A stretch of DNA of 44,615 bases from Anaerolineaceae bacterium (GTDB lineage Bacteria; Bacillota; Clostridia; Lachnospirales; Lachnospiraceae), in NCBI GenBank assembly GCA_004294845.1, contig SHOH01000001.1, positions 49,989 through 94,603 on the forward strand, written 5' to 3'. Below are positions 17,056 to 26,409 of this stretch, one piece after another. How positions within the stretch are numbered: position 1 is the first letter of the stretch; each line of letters opens with the position of its first letter. The notes under the pieces were generated by a model, which was given only the letters and a program-made list of their open reading frames with translations, did not search any database and was not told where the DNA came from. A program made the position numbers and the translations under genes.

Positions 17056-18249
17056 ATGAAAGTATTAGTTATTAACTGCGGTAGTTCATCTTTAAAATAT
17101 CAGTTGATAGATTCTGATACAAAGCAGGCATTAGCAGTGGGTCTTTGCGAAAGAATTGGATTAGAGATAGGATGCTTAAAGCATACACCCGCAGGACGTG
17201 ACAAGACTGTGATTGACGCAAGGATGGATAACCATGAAGTTGCTGTATCAATGGTAATTGCTGCCTTAACAGATAAGGAGCATGGTGTTATCGAAGATTT
17301 ATCTGAAATCCAAGCCGTAGGACATAGAGTGGTACATGGTGGAGAGAAATTTGCTTCTTCTACCATAATCACAAATGAGGTAATAGATGCGATTGAGGAA
17401 TGTAATGATCTTGCACCTCTTCATAATCCCGCCAATCTGATTGGTATCAGAGCATGTAAGAGCCTGATGAAGGATGTTCCCATGGTGGCAGTATTTGATA
17501 CCGCATTCCATCAGACCATACCTGACAAGGCTTATCTATATGCTCTTCCTATGGAATATTATGAGAAATATAAGATTAGAAAATATGGATTTCATGGGAC
17601 AAGCCATAGCTATGTATCAGAACGTATGGCAGAGTTTTGTGGACTTGACATAAATAACTCCAAAATTATAGTATGCCATCTTGGCAATGGTGCAAGTATC
17701 TCAGCCGTCATGAACGGTAAATCAATTGATACAAGTATGGGCTTTACACCTCTATCCGGTCTTGTTATGGGTACCAGAAGCGGTGATATAGATCCCTCCA
17801 TTATTGAATTTATTGCTAAGAAGGAGAATAAAAATCTGGATGAGATTATGCATTTGCTGAACAAGGAATCTGGTATACAAGGTATGTCCCAGGTCTCCAG
17901 CGATTTTAGAGACATCAACAAAGCTATGGATGAAGGAAACGAAAAGGCAAGAATAGCATTTGATGTATTTGTATATAGAGTAGTAAAATATATAGGCGGA
18001 TTTATTGCCTCTATGAATGGTGTGGATGCTATAGCATTTACGGCAGGTGTTGGTGAAAATGATCCCAAGGTACGTTATGATGTGTGTCAATATCTGAAGT
18101 TCATGGGTATTACTATCGATGAGGAAGCAAACAAGCTTAGAGGTGAGGAGGTTATGCTATCAACACCTGATTCTAAGGTAAAAGTAGCTGTAATTCCTAC
18201 CAATGAAGAATTGACAATTGCCAGAGAGACGGTATCACTTCTTAAATAA
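17056..18249 (+). CDS. ackA: Acetate kinase
   Basis: A 397-residue kinase of the ASKHA fold that makes ATP and acetate from acetyl phosphate. It begins [17 protein letters not shown], and contains VGHRVVHGG, the [11 protein letters not shown] segment, [29 protein letters not shown] and [10 protein letters not shown], all family signatures. The start at 17056 is preferred to the in-frame TTG at 17041 because GGAGG at 17043-17047 is correctly spaced and the family N-terminus begins there. It is the second gene of the pta-ackA operon. I saw no clear hairpin terminator after the stop; the next promoter begins 8 bases later. Confidence 0.98.
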   Translation: MKVLVINCGSSSLKYQLIDSDTKQALAVGLCERIGLEIGCLKHTPAGRDKTVIDARMDNHEVAVSMVIAALTDKEHGVIEDLSEIQAVGHRVVHGGEKFASSTIITNEVIDAIEECNDLAPLHNPANLIGIRACKSLMKDVPMVAVFDTAFHQTIPDKAYLYALPMEYYEKYKIRKYGFHGTSHSYVSERMAEFCGLDINNSKIIVCHLGNGASISAVMNGKSIDTSMGFTPLSGLVMGTRSGDIDPSIIEFIAKKENKNLDEIMHLLNKESGIQGMSQVSSDFRDINKAMDEGNEKARIAFDVFVYRVVKYIGGFIASMNGVDAIAFTAGVGENDPKVRYDVCQYLKFMGITIDEEANKLRGEEVMLSTPDSKVKVAVIPTNEELTIARETVSLLK

Positions 18250-18256
18250 TTTTTCA

Positions 18257-18285
18257 TTGACAAATAAATACACAATGGCTATAAT
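18257..18285 (+). promoter_or_regulatory. Consensus sigma-A promoter for DUF177-rpmF
   Basis: TTGACA (18257-18262), exactly 17 bases, then TATAAT (18280-18285): a perfect consensus promoter, as expected for ribosomal protein expression. It begins 8 bases after the ackA stop. Confidence 0.85.
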
Positions 18286-18339
18286 ACAATATAGTGCGTA
18301 ATCCTAAGATTTAACACATTGAAAATATGGAGAGAGTAA

Positions 18340-18867
18340 ATGCTTATATCTTTATCAGAAATAATGAACACAAAGGATAAAGTGGAGCAGATCTTTGCTC
18401 CTATCGAGATGGAGAAATTCATCTTCGATGGCGAATCCTATGAATTTGCATGGAAGGATCCGGTAAGCCTAACTATTACTAATCTTGGTAATAAGGAGCT
18501 TCTGATTGAAGGGTCCGTAAAGCTCTCCCTAATTATCTTCTGTAGCAGATGCTTAAAGAAGCTGGAATATTCCATGGATATAGATTTATGCAAGGAGATT
18601 GATTTTAAGCGTACCGAAGAAGAACGTGCAGAAGATTTGGACGAAGCAAATTATATTATTGGATACAATCTGGATGTAGACATATTGATTAAGGGTGAGA
18701 TAATTATCGCTTTACCGATGAGGCTCTTATGCAGTGATGATTGCAAGGGAATATGCATGCATTGCGGAACCAATCTGAATGAGGGCTCCTGTGACTGTGA
18801 TAACACTGTATTAGATCCCCGAATGTCAGCAATCCGAGATATCTTCAACAATTTTAAGGAGGTGTGA
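18340..18867 (+). CDS. DUF177 / YceD family protein
   Basis: A 175-residue member of the DUF177 (YceD) family, almost always encoded next to rpmF. The C-terminal part carries the characteristic cysteine pattern (LLCSDDCKGICMHCGTNLNEGSCDC), and a CSRCLKKLEY motif lies near residue 68. In other bacteria and plastids the family is linked to large-subunit assembly, including 23S rRNA maturation; the molecular role here is inferred from that. Its stop codon overlaps the ribosome site region of rpmF, so the two genes are translationally coupled, giving strong support for a shared function. Confidence 0.93.
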   Translation: MLISLSEIMNTKDKVEQIFAPIEMEKFIFDGESYEFAWKDPVSLTITNLGNKELLIEGSVKLSLIIFCSRCLKKLEYSMDIDLCKEIDFKRTEEERAEDLDEANYIIGYNLDVDILIKGEIIIALPMRLLCSDDCKGICMHCGTNLNEGSCDCDNTVLDPRMSAIRDIFNNFKEV

Positions 18868-18869
18868 CT

Positions 18870-19049
18870 ATGTCTATATGTCCAAAGAACAAGTCATCAA
18901 AAGCAAGAAGAGACAGCCGTAGGGCTAATTGGAAAATGAGTGCTCCCAATCTGGTAAAGTGCAGCAAGTGTGGAGAGCTTATGGTTCCTCATAGAGTATG
19001 TAAGGCTTGTGGATCTTACAATAAAAAAGAGATTCTGCCTACAGAGTAA
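18870..19049 (+). CDS. rpmF: 50S ribosomal protein L32
   Basis: A 59-residue L32, starting MSICPKNKSSKARRDSRRANW. It keeps the four zinc-ribbon cysteines in two CxxC pairs (CSKCGELMVPHRVCKACG), so this is the zinc-binding form. The start at 18870 has AAGGAGG about 8 bases upstream; a GTG 6 bases earlier lies inside the DUF177 stop region and gives an atypical N-terminus. In many Clostridia plsX and acpP follow rpmF; here a terminator and an ABC transporter pair follow instead. Confidence 0.97.
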   Translation: MSICPKNKSSKARRDSRRANWKMSAPNLVKCSKCGELMVPHRVCKACGSYNKKEILPTE

Positions 19050-19088
19050 GAGCAAGAAGGAAAATTACATTAGAATAAGACAAAATAT

Positions 19089-19118
19089 GAGCTTGTGATT
19101 TTCATCACAGGCTCTTTT
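19089..19118 (+). terminator. Intrinsic terminator after rpmF
   Basis: GAGCTTGTGAT (19089-19099) pairs with ATCACAGGCTC (19104-19114) across a 4-base loop, with one G-U pair, followed by TTTT. A strong hairpin that closes the DUF177-rpmF operon. Confidence 0.9.
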
Positions 19119-19134
19119 ACTTGTTAAATTATGG

Positions 19135-19163
19135 TTGCAAGATTCGACTTGTTGATATAAAAT
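19135..19163 (+). promoter_or_regulatory. Candidate promoter of the ABC exporter pair
   Basis: TTGCAA (19135-19140) and TAAAAT (19158-19163) with a 17-base spacer, about 45 bases before the first exporter gene and after the rpmF terminator. No adjacent regulator gene is visible. Confidence 0.5.
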
Positions 19164-19207
19164 ATGCTTATATTGCCTACTAATAGGAATAATTAAGGGG
19201 ATAGATT

Positions 19208-20857
19208 ATGAAGGAATTACTTACAAAACGAAAAGCAAAGTTCATTCAATATCTAATCGCAACCTTTATGTTCATTATAAACCATTTTGCAGAAATTGGG
19301 TTGTTTGCCATAATCTTTGGTGCGATTGAAGAGGGAGATTTACAGCGTTACAAAAAGATTGTTATCTTAACAATTATATATCTCATATATTCACCGATTA
19401 ATTTCTTGGTTTCCAGGATGCTTCGAATTAGATATATGAGGGACACCATATTAGATGTACGTAAACAGGCATTTGACAAAATTATCAATATGCCCTTTAA
19501 ACAGTATTCTCAAAAATCCAAGGAAGTGTATATTTCAAATTTAATTAATGATGTAAATACCTTTGAGAACAAATTCTTCATCAGTCTACTCAACTATCTT
19601 ATTAATATCGGAATGTTTGTTATATCACTGGCCTTTCTGATTTTCTTAGACATTAAACTGGCAGTCGTAATGTTATTATTTTCGATAGTTTTGTATTTTC
19701 TTGCAAGTCTTTTTACTAAGAAAACCACTGCACTTGAGAAGGAAATTTCAGACACCAATGAGGCATTTACGACTGATATGTCCAATACCTTTAATGGTCT
19801 TGAGATTTTGAAACTTAATAATATTGAGGATAAATTTTTAAAGAAAAGTGTAAGGACCATAAACAGATTGGAGAAAAGAAAATATCTGGCTAATGTGTTT
19901 ACTCATCTGCAAAGGGATGTTATCTATATTTTTGCTTTTGTAGTCTCAGTAGCGGTATTGATATATCTGGGTTATCAAATGCAGGTGGATATAAACCTGA
20001 CTGAGGCTACCTTTATATTTATACTCTGTTCTTCAATAAGTAATTATCTGATCTCTGCATTTCCTTTATGGAATCAGATTAAGGCCTCGACAAGCATCTA
20101 TGAAAAGATTGCAGAGCCTGAGGAGACTACCATAAAGATTGGTATGGGTACAAAGGATTTCAAATTTGATGACAAGATTGAAGTTGCAGGCTTAAGCTTC
20201 TCATTTGATAAGAAGCAGATTTTAAAGGATGCTTCATTTACCATTGAAAAGGGTAAGAAATATTTAATAAAAGGTGTAAGTGGCGCAGGCAAAACAACTT
20301 TACTTAATCTGCTAGCCATGATTCATGATGATTTTGAGGGTAAAATTACTGTTGATGGAGAGGATTATCGTGATATATCCGAAAAGTCCTTTCATGAAAA
20401 GGTTGCCTTTATATATCAGGATGTATTTTTATTTGAAGATACGATTAAGAACAATATTACTCTATATAAGGATATATCCGATGAGCAGATAGAATATGCG
20501 GTAAGAGTAAGCGGATTAGAGCCTTTTCTTGAAGAGAAGCAGGACGGTATTCATGAAAGACTTACTGAGAATGGTAAGAATTTGTCCGGTGGACAAAGGC
20601 AGAGAATATCTATCGCTAGGGCTATCGCTAAAGATGCTGAAATTCTATTCGTAGATGAGGGTACCTCCAGCCTTAATGAAGAGCTGGGAAGGGATATCGA
20701 AAAGACATTTTTAGAGCTTAAGGGTACAGTAATTGCTATAAGCCACAGATATTATGAGGGAATTACAGAAAATTATGACTATGTAATTGAGTTGAAAAAC
20801 AGTCTGGTTCATGTCTTCCCCGCCAAGGATTATTTTGAAGAGGTGATTACATGGTAA
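19208..20857 (+). CDS. ABC exporter half-transporter (permease-ATPase fusion), first of pair
   Basis: A 549-residue protein with an N-terminal six-helix exporter domain (about residues 15-295) and a C-terminal nucleotide-binding domain. Walker A is GVSGAGKTTLL near residue 357, the signature motif is LSGGQRQR near 460, Walker B is ILFVDEG near 481, and the H-loop is ISHRYY near 515. The D-loop reads SSLN rather than the usual SALD, a small departure. The next gene overlaps it by 7 bases, so the two products are probably made in equal amounts and form a heterodimer. The cargo (peptide, drug or lipid) cannot be told, and no peptidase or biosynthetic gene is nearby. Confidence 0.9.
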   Translation: MKELLTKRKAKFIQYLIATFMFIINHFAEIGLFAIIFGAIEEGDLQRYKKIVILTIIYLIYSPINFLVSRMLRIRYMRDTILDVRKQAFDKIINMPFKQYSQKSKEVYISNLINDVNTFENKFFISLLNYLINIGMFVISLAFLIFLDIKLAVVMLLFSIVLYFLASLFTKKTTALEKEISDTNEAFTTDMSNTFNGLEILKLNNIEDKFLKKSVRTINRLEKRKYLANVFTHLQRDVIYIFAFVVSVAVLIYLGYQMQVDINLTEATFIFILCSSISNYLISAFPLWNQIKASTSIYEKIAEPEETTIKIGMGTKDFKFDDKIEVAGLSFSFDKKQILKDASFTIEKGKKYLIKGVSGAGKTTLLNLLAMIHDDFEGKITVDGEDYRDISEKSFHEKVAFIYQDVFLFEDTIKNNITLYKDISDEQIEYAVRVSGLEPFLEEKQDGIHERLTENGKNLSGGQRQRISIARAIAKDAEILFVDEGTSSLNEELGRDIEKTFLELKGTVIAISHRYYEGITENYDYVIELKNSLVHVFPAKDYFEEVITW

Positions 20858-22467
20858 AAAAATACATCAAAATATTTCCATATCTTTTTTTGGCATTAAT
20901 AGTCACAGGAATCAATGCTTTCTTGGACGGCCTTGTTAATATCCGTATCATGAAGATGCTTGACCTAGCAATAGATGGCAAGATGGACAATATGAAGCAA
21001 ATGATTCCACAGATTCTTATTATGGCTGCTTTATTGGTTCCTATGGGAATATTAGTAGGAATGGCAAGCAACTTTTATAAGAGAAAAGCCAATGTAGCAT
21101 TAAAAAGATATTATATGAAGAGGGTGTTCGCAAAGAATATTGCTGAATTTCAGAAGGAGAACAATGCGAAATATCTGTCCTCTATGACAAATGACTTTAA
21201 TACATTAGAAATGAATATGATTACAGGAATCTATAGTATATTTGAAAGTGTTATGACTTTTATAGTGGGTATATGGCTTCTGTCTACCGTAGATGCCAGA
21301 ATGCTTATATTAGCCATAATTCTAATTGCTATTAACTTGACTATATCAGTATTAACCTCAAAGCCTACAAAGAAGGCTAATAAGGAAAGAAGCGATATGT
21401 TTGACGGATACACCTCCTATATCAAAGAGATACTTTCTGCCTTCCATATAGTTAAAAATTATAATCTACAAAAGAGGGTTAGGGATGATTATTATAAGAA
21501 AAGTGAAGATATTCAGCAAAAGGGATTTTTCATAGAGAAAATGCTATCATATATTATCAGTCTCGAGCATCTATTTATGGGAGCCTCCATGTTTGGTGTG
21601 ATTTTGATAGTAGGATATCTTGCGATAATCGGAAGGGTATCTACCGGCGGACTTTTACTGGCTGTAACGGGAATTCAGAAGATGACCTGGCCCCTATTTA
21701 ATATCGGTGAGAACCTCCCTAAGATATTCACATCCGGAGACCTTATACGAAAGATGGAAAAGACATTAGAAAATTCAGATACCTATGTTGAGACCGTGGA
21801 TCTACCGGAGTTTAAGGAAGAGATAGAATTCTCTGATGTGGACTTTAGCTATGAGGATAGTGAACAGATTATATTATCAGATATAAATCTTAAGGTAAAA
21901 AAGAATGGTAAATATCTGGTGGTAGGTCCCAGCGGAGGCGGAAAATCCACACTCTTAAAGCTCTTTAGAAAATATTTTAATCCGTCTAGCGGTACGATTA
22001 CAATTGACGGGCACAATCTTAAGGATGTAAAGCGAGACCATTATTATAAGCTTATAGGAAATATTGAGCAGCAGGTTTTTATCTTTGAAGATACAGTTCG
22101 TAATAATTTGACTCTTTACAAGGATTATACTGATGAGGAGGTTTGGGAAGCAATCAAGGCTTCGGGATTAACAGAATTTGTTAATCAGTTGCCTAATGGT
22201 CTCGACACCATTATTTATGATAACGGAAAGAATATTTCGGGAGGTGAAAGAAGCAGGCTTGTCATAGCCAGAGCACTTCTAAGTAAGGCTGGTATACTGC
22301 TTATGGATGAAGCCTTTGCTTCTCTTGATATGGAGAGAGCAAGAGAGATAGAAAAAACCATATTGAACCTTAAGGATATGACTGTAATCAATGTAAGCCA
22401 TATTATATTTAATGATACAAAGGAGTTATACGATAGAGTCCTTACAGTCAAAAAATCTATTTTATGA
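20851..22467 (+). CDS. ABC exporter half-transporter (permease-ATPase fusion), second of pair
   Basis: A 538-residue exporter subunit with the same plan as its partner: six membrane helices in the first 300 residues, then an ATPase domain with Walker A GPSGGGKSTLL near residue 362, signature ISGGERSR near 465, Walker B LLMDEAFASLD and H-loop VSHIIF. The catalytic glutamate and histidine are present, so both nucleotide sites of the presumed heterodimer may be active. The start overlaps the end of the first gene. The stop codon overlaps the first arm of a hairpin terminator. The two proteins are diverged across the membrane domains, consistent with an old duplication. Confidence 0.9.
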   Translation: MVKKYIKIFPYLFLALIVTGINAFLDGLVNIRIMKMLDLAIDGKMDNMKQMIPQILIMAALLVPMGILVGMASNFYKRKANVALKRYYMKRVFAKNIAEFQKENNAKYLSSMTNDFNTLEMNMITGIYSIFESVMTFIVGIWLLSTVDARMLILAIILIAINLTISVLTSKPTKKANKERSDMFDGYTSYIKEILSAFHIVKNYNLQKRVRDDYYKKSEDIQQKGFFIEKMLSYIISLEHLFMGASMFGVILIVGYLAIIGRVSTGGLLLAVTGIQKMTWPLFNIGENLPKIFTSGDLIRKMEKTLENSDTYVETVDLPEFKEEIEFSDVDFSYEDSEQIILSDINLKVKKNGKYLVVGPSGGGKSTLLKLFRKYFNPSSGTITIDGHNLKDVKRDHYYKLIGNIEQQVFIFEDTVRNNLTLYKDYTDEEVWEAIKASGLTEFVNQLPNGLDTIIYDNGKNISGGERSRLVIARALLSKAGILLMDEAFASLDMERAREIEKTILNLKDMTVINVSHIIFNDTKELYDRVLTVKKSIL

Positions 22468-22497
22468 TAGTAAATATAGTTTGAATTTACTATCTTT
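22466..22497 (+). terminator. Hairpin terminator after the ABC exporter operon
   Basis: GATAGTAAAT (22466-22475) pairs with ATTTACTATC (22485-22494), 10 perfect base pairs over a 9-base loop, followed by TTT. The stem begins inside the TGA stop. Confidence 0.75.
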
Positions 22498-22603
22498 ACA
22501 AATGGCGGGCTTTTGGTAACGAAGAACTGATATCGGAATTTTAGAACCACTCTTTTGGAAGATAGGTCTTCGTATTCTTATAAGTAAAATCAAACTATAT
22601 TAA
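22471..22603. repeat. 133-bp intergenic segment bounded by 21-bp inverted repeats
   Basis: The left arm (22471-22491) and right arm (22583-22603) are inverted repeats matching at 19 of 21 positions, with a perfect 12-base heart AATATAGTTTGA / TCAAACTATATT. Together they span the whole gap between the exporter operon and the yprB-like gene. The left arm overlaps the exporter terminator, so the two pairings exclude each other. It could be a bidirectional terminator structure or a small MITE-like relic. Confidence 0.55.
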
Positions 22604-23740
22604 TTATATTGTATGGCTTAGGATGTGGCGGATATAGTCGGTTAGGTTTTGTTCCTGGAGTAGGAAGTCGGTGTGAATCTCAACAAAGGTAATTTTATCA
22701 TTATACTCCTTCTTAAAATATGGAGATATAAGGGCATGATATTGGGGAGCAAAAAGACCTTCCTTTTTAGTATAAGAGTTTGATGGTTTCGCTTTTACCC
22801 GATAATCCTTATCCACATATATGGCGAGGCTCTTATGTATAGCTCTGTCTTCATCAGGAAGATAATAATAATCCCTGTAATTATCATAGAAGAATTTTAG
22901 TTCTCCTTCATAGATATCGATGGTAATTAAGGCAGAGTTCTCATAAGCACTTATATATATAAAATCATTACCAAAGTTTACTCTGATTGGAAAATTAAAA
23001 TCATATTCTAATCGGATAATAAGCTTTTTATCATCAACTCCCGCCTGGATGATCTGAAATGGTTTTATGAAAAGATCGCAGTAGTAGAGTATGGGGCTTA
23101 TTTGAACCAAGCCTTTTAAATCATCTTCATTATGTAATAGCAGAGAATTAAGCAATTTGTCCGCATCTGAAACTTTATCGATTGAAGCCAAGTCATTTGA
23201 TATGTGAGCTCTTGATTTTTTTAGATTCTCAATTTGCTTCTTTCCAAGATAGCTTTGATATACTTCGATAAGCTCTCCTCCGCCGAAAGTATCTTCCCGC
23301 TTAACCTTAAGGAAGGCTTCGATTGTTTTTTGTTTATAATTATCCAACTTAAATATCTTCCTAATCGGAGATATTTTTTTATAATAATCAAGACTTTGGA
23401 TATCCTTAAGAGAGTAATCAAGTTGCAGTATTTCAATTTTTTTACTTAAATAGGGTATATCAAAGCCTAAACCATTGTAATGAATGAGAAGATCATAATC
23501 CTTAATGAAATCAAAGAAACTTTCGATAAGCAGAGCTTCCTCCCTAATATCTTCAGAAAACCATTGAATCATATGTAAGGATGTATTTTTTAAATAAATG
23601 CATCCGATAAGATAAAGATAAGTGGTTTCTGCAACAAAGCCGGTGGTCTCTATATCAAAAAATGCAATTTTGCTTGTTCCGTATTCTATGTCCAGCGGAT
23701 AGTCTAGGGTAAAGTCAAGAGGAAACTGCCTGGTAATCAT
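22604..23740 (-). CDS. YprB-like ribonuclease H-fold (DEDD) exonuclease
   Basis: A 378-residue protein with an N-terminal DEDD exonuclease-type domain. Motif I is IAFFDIETTGF near residues 26-36, motif II lies around LIHYNGLGFDIPYL near 104-117, and HNEDDLKGL near 210 fits the final aspartate region. This arrangement matches the 'ribonuclease H-like domain-containing' family that includes Bacillus YprB. The remaining 150 residues form an uncharacterised C-terminal part. The exact substrate is unknown; single-stranded nucleic acid is likely. It is on the reverse strand with AAAGGAG before the ATG, divergent from cls. Confidence 0.82.
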   Translation of the reverse strand: MITRQFPLDFTLDYPLDIEYGTSKIAFFDIETTGFVAETTYLYLIGCIYLKNTSLHMIQWFSEDIREEALLIESFFDFIKDYDLLIHYNGLGFDIPYLSKKIEILQLDYSLKDIQSLDYYKKISPIRKIFKLDNYKQKTIEAFLKVKREDTFGGGELIEVYQSYLGKKQIENLKKSRAHISNDLASIDKVSDADKLLNSLLLHNEDDLKGLVQISPILYYCDLFIKPFQIIQAGVDDKKLIIRLEYDFNFPIRVNFGNDFIYISAYENSALITIDIYEGELKFFYDNYRDYYYLPDEDRAIHKSLAIYVDKDYRVKAKPSNSYTKKEGLFAPQYHALISPYFKKEYNDKITFVEIHTDFLLQEQNLTDYIRHILSHTI

Positions 23741-23873
23741 AGATTTTCTCCTTTCATCAATTTACTGCTATTTTAGCATAGAACAGATGAAAAACAATGA
23801 AAATTTTGAAATATTGTGTTAAAATAGTGACAGAACACTTTAAAAACTATTAGATACATAAGGGGAGCTGAAA

Positions 23874-25433
23874 TTGAGCATAAACAACTTAGAAGGAGTA
23901 ACAGGCAGTATTAAGAAGTCATTAAGCGGAATATTCAGAGCCGTAATTGTTGGGATATTGGTACTGATACAATTCGGTCTTATTATATTTCTATCGTTTA
24001 AGCTTAGGGGATATACGGTTTATATCTATTCCTTCCTGCAAATACTCAGTATCATTATAATTATAGTACTAGTCAATGATAATAGAAATGTTTCATATAA
24101 AATCAGCTGGATATGTATAATAGCTGCTTTCCCGATTACAGGACATATAATGTATATTCTGTGGGGGAACAACAGAGTTAAAAAGATAGATAAAATCGTG
24201 CTGGAAAAGCTGTCAAAGGGCTTTGAATATCTGGAACAGGATTTTAAAGTAGTAGAGGAATTTGAGGATCGCTATCCTGATATGCTTCGAATGACGACCT
24301 ATCTTCAAAATAATCATTTTCCACTATATAAGAATAATCAGGTAGAATATTATCCTATGGCTGAGGAAGCCTTTGAAGCTATATTTAAAGAAATTGATAA
24401 GGCTGAAAAATTTATTCTGGTCAACTTCTTTATAATAGGTGAAGGGGCTCTTTGGGATAGAATGCATGAGTCCTTATTATCAAAGATTAATAATGGTGTA
24501 AAGGTGCTTTTTCTTTATGATGATTTCGGTGCAATGCTTAGGACGAATCGTAATTTTAAAAGGGATCTTGAAAAGGAAGGCTTTGAGGTGAGGATATTTA
24601 ATCCGGTACATAGGTATACCGATAAGCTCTATATGAATTACCGTTCCCACCAGAAAATTGTTGTTGTAGACGGTAATGTTGGATTTACAGGTGGTATGAA
24701 CCTAGCGGATGAATATGTGAATTTAGTAGCTCGTTTTGGTGTCTGGAAGGATAATGCAATTAGAGTCGAAGGAGATGCTGTCTGGGGGCTTACGGTAACA
24801 TTTTTACAAATGTGGGAGGCATCAGCTGTATCAAGTCCTGTGGATTACGAGCAGTTTAGACCCAGGCAAAGCTTTCCTAAAAATAATGTATATTGTCAAG
24901 TTTTTTCTGACGGGCCGGCTAACAATCCTAGGAACCCGATGGAAGACTTCTATAAGCAGATGATTTATCATGCAAAGAGGCTATTGTACATTACAACACC
25001 CTATCTTATAATTGAAGATGATATGCGAGATGCTCTGGCCACAGCCGCGATAGGAGGAGTGGATGTGCGTATTATTACGCCCTTTATTCCGGACAAGAAG
25101 AATGTTAAGGTACTGACAAATTATAATTACGGAAGTCTTCTTGCGGCTGGGGTAAGAATATTTGAATACAGGCCCGGATTCATACATGCAAAGACTATGC
25201 TAAATGAGGACTCTGCTATAGTCGGAACCATGAATATGGATTATCGCAGCTTCCACCTCCAATATGAATGCGGAGTATGGATATGTAACAATGAAATTAT
25301 GAAAACAATTAAGGACGATCTACTTAGAACCATGGATGAATGTCATGAAGTAACACTTGAAGAATGGAAAAAGCGTCCGTTTATTATTAAAATATATGAG
25401 AAGATATTAAATCTTTTTTCTACTCTGATGTGA
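23874..25433 (+). CDS. cls: Cardiolipin synthase (phospholipase D family)
   Basis: A 519-residue membrane enzyme that joins two phosphatidylglycerol molecules to give cardiolipin and glycerol. Two N-terminal membrane helices (about residues 20-42 and 48-85, ending in the ITGHIMYILWG PLDc_N motif) precede two phospholipase D domains with HKD motifs: HQKIVVVDGNVGFTGGMN near residue 260 and HAKTMLNEDSAIVGTMNMD near 438. The start is TTG with GGGGAG 8 bases before; the hydrophobic start supports it. It is divergent from the exonuclease gene. A TGTTAAAAT extended -10-like sequence lies about 50 bases upstream. Confidence 0.94.
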   Translation: MSINNLEGVTGSIKKSLSGIFRAVIVGILVLIQFGLIIFLSFKLRGYTVYIYSFLQILSIIIIIVLVNDNRNVSYKISWICIIAAFPITGHIMYILWGNNRVKKIDKIVLEKLSKGFEYLEQDFKVVEEFEDRYPDMLRMTTYLQNNHFPLYKNNQVEYYPMAEEAFEAIFKEIDKAEKFILVNFFIIGEGALWDRMHESLLSKINNGVKVLFLYDDFGAMLRTNRNFKRDLEKEGFEVRIFNPVHRYTDKLYMNYRSHQKIVVVDGNVGFTGGMNLADEYVNLVARFGVWKDNAIRVEGDAVWGLTVTFLQMWEASAVSSPVDYEQFRPRQSFPKNNVYCQVFSDGPANNPRNPMEDFYKQMIYHAKRLLYITTPYLIIEDDMRDALATAAIGGVDVRIITPFIPDKKNVKVLTNYNYGSLLAAGVRIFEYRPGFIHAKTMLNEDSAIVGTMNMDYRSFHLQYECGVWICNNEIMKTIKDDLLRTMDECHEVTLEEWKKRPFIIKIYEKILNLFSTLM

Positions 25434-25511
25434 GCCCGCGAATAAGCAGATTAATCCAAGGTTAATATTGAATTTTATGTGTCAAGATAATCTTGCAGGA
25501 AGGGAGCTTTT

Positions 25512-25766
25512 ATGTATACAAATATATGTAAGCATTGCCATAAACAGTTCAAATCAAGGTTTAAGGCCTATTCTTGTAATGAATGCAGCAAAAAGGACGA
25601 GGATTATTTTGATGAGATTGAAGCGTATCTTAAGGAATATCCAAACAGTAATGCCCTACAGATTTCTGATGCTTTAGGAATTACCGCTTATCAGGTTCTT
25701 AATTACCTGAAAGAGGGTAGGCTTAATATTTCCAGAGGGCGCTTTGAACGTATTGATGATAAATGA
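25512..25766 (+). CDS. Small zinc-ribbon/HTH protein, YvyF-like
   Basis: An 84-residue protein with an N-terminal zinc ribbon (CKHCHKQF then CNECSKK, residues 6-9 and 22-25) and a C-terminal helix-turn-helix-like region (NALQISDALGITAYQVLNYLKEGRL). This resembles the YvyF/TIGR03826 flagellar-region proteins of Firmicutes, but no flagellar genes are in the window. The start follows AGGAAGGGAG. It lies 27 bases upstream of ruvA. A small regulatory or adaptor role is plausible; nothing more can be said from sequence. Confidence 0.75.
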   Translation: MYTNICKHCHKQFKSRFKAYSCNECSKKDEDYFDEIEAYLKEYPNSNALQISDALGITAYQVLNYLKEGRLNISRGRFERIDDK

Positions 25767-25793
25767 AGTTAAAAGAAAGTATGAGGCGATTAA

Positions 25794-26399
25794 ATGATAG
25801 GATTTATAAAGGGTGAGCTTGCAGAAATAAAAGAAAATTATGTCATATTGGAGACCGGTAATATAGGCTATGAGATAAGTCTGCCGACATCAGACATATT
25901 AGAGCTGCCTCCAAGAAAGAGCACAATAAAGCTATATACATATTTGCATGTTAAGGAAGATGCACTCAGCTTATATGGGTTTCTGACTAAGGATGATTTG
26001 GAGATGTTTAAGCTGCTGATTACAGTTAATGGGATTGGTCCAAAAGGAGCCCTAGGGATGTTATCAGGTATTACCGCAGATGAAATTCGGTTTGCTGTTC
26101 TTGCTGAAGATGCCAAGGCTATATCAAAAGCACCTGGAGTTGGTCCCAAGACAGCAAGTAAGATAATCCTTGAATTAAAGGATAAATTCAAATTAGAATC
26201 AGCCTTCGAGCAGAAGCTATTGAACCAGTCAGATAAGCTTAATTCACAGAATATCTATGGCAAAAGAGAAGAAGCTATCTTAGCGCTTACTACATTGGGG
26301 TATTCATCCTCAGATGCATATAGGATTATAAGTCAGATAGATATTACAGAGGATATGGCTACGGAGGATATATTAAAGCTCTGTTTGAAGAAAATATAA
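25794..26399 (+). CDS. ruvA: Holliday junction branch migration protein RuvA
   Basis: A 201-residue DNA-binding subunit that clamps four-way junctions while RuvB drives branch migration. Domain I begins [20 protein letters not shown] with the OB-fold pattern; two helix-hairpin-helix motifs are visible at [18 protein letters not shown] and [18 protein letters not shown]; a flexible linker and the small C-terminal domain that contacts RuvB ([20 protein letters not shown]) follow. It is 10 bases upstream of ruvB, in the standard operon order. No ruvC is present, as usual in Firmicutes. Confidence 0.97.
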   Translation: MIGFIKGELAEIKENYVILETGNIGYEISLPTSDILELPPRKSTIKLYTYLHVKEDALSLYGFLTKDDLEMFKLLITVNGIGPKGALGMLSGITADEIRFAVLAEDAKAISKAPGVGPKTASKIILELKDKFKLESAFEQKLLNQSDKLNSQNIYGKREEAILALTTLGYSSSDAYRIISQIDITEDMATEDILKLCLKKI

Positions 26400-26409
26400 G
26401 GAGATGCAA

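Noticed and set aside
17610-18090. Long antisense open frames (152 and 112 codons) inside ackA
   Set aside because: They are opposite a perfectly conserved ackA coding sequence and lack ribosome sites; a codon-bias by-product.
20851-22467. Degenerate ATP site in the exporter pair
   Set aside because: Both subunits keep Walker A, catalytic glutamate and H-loop histidine; only the D-loop of the first differs.
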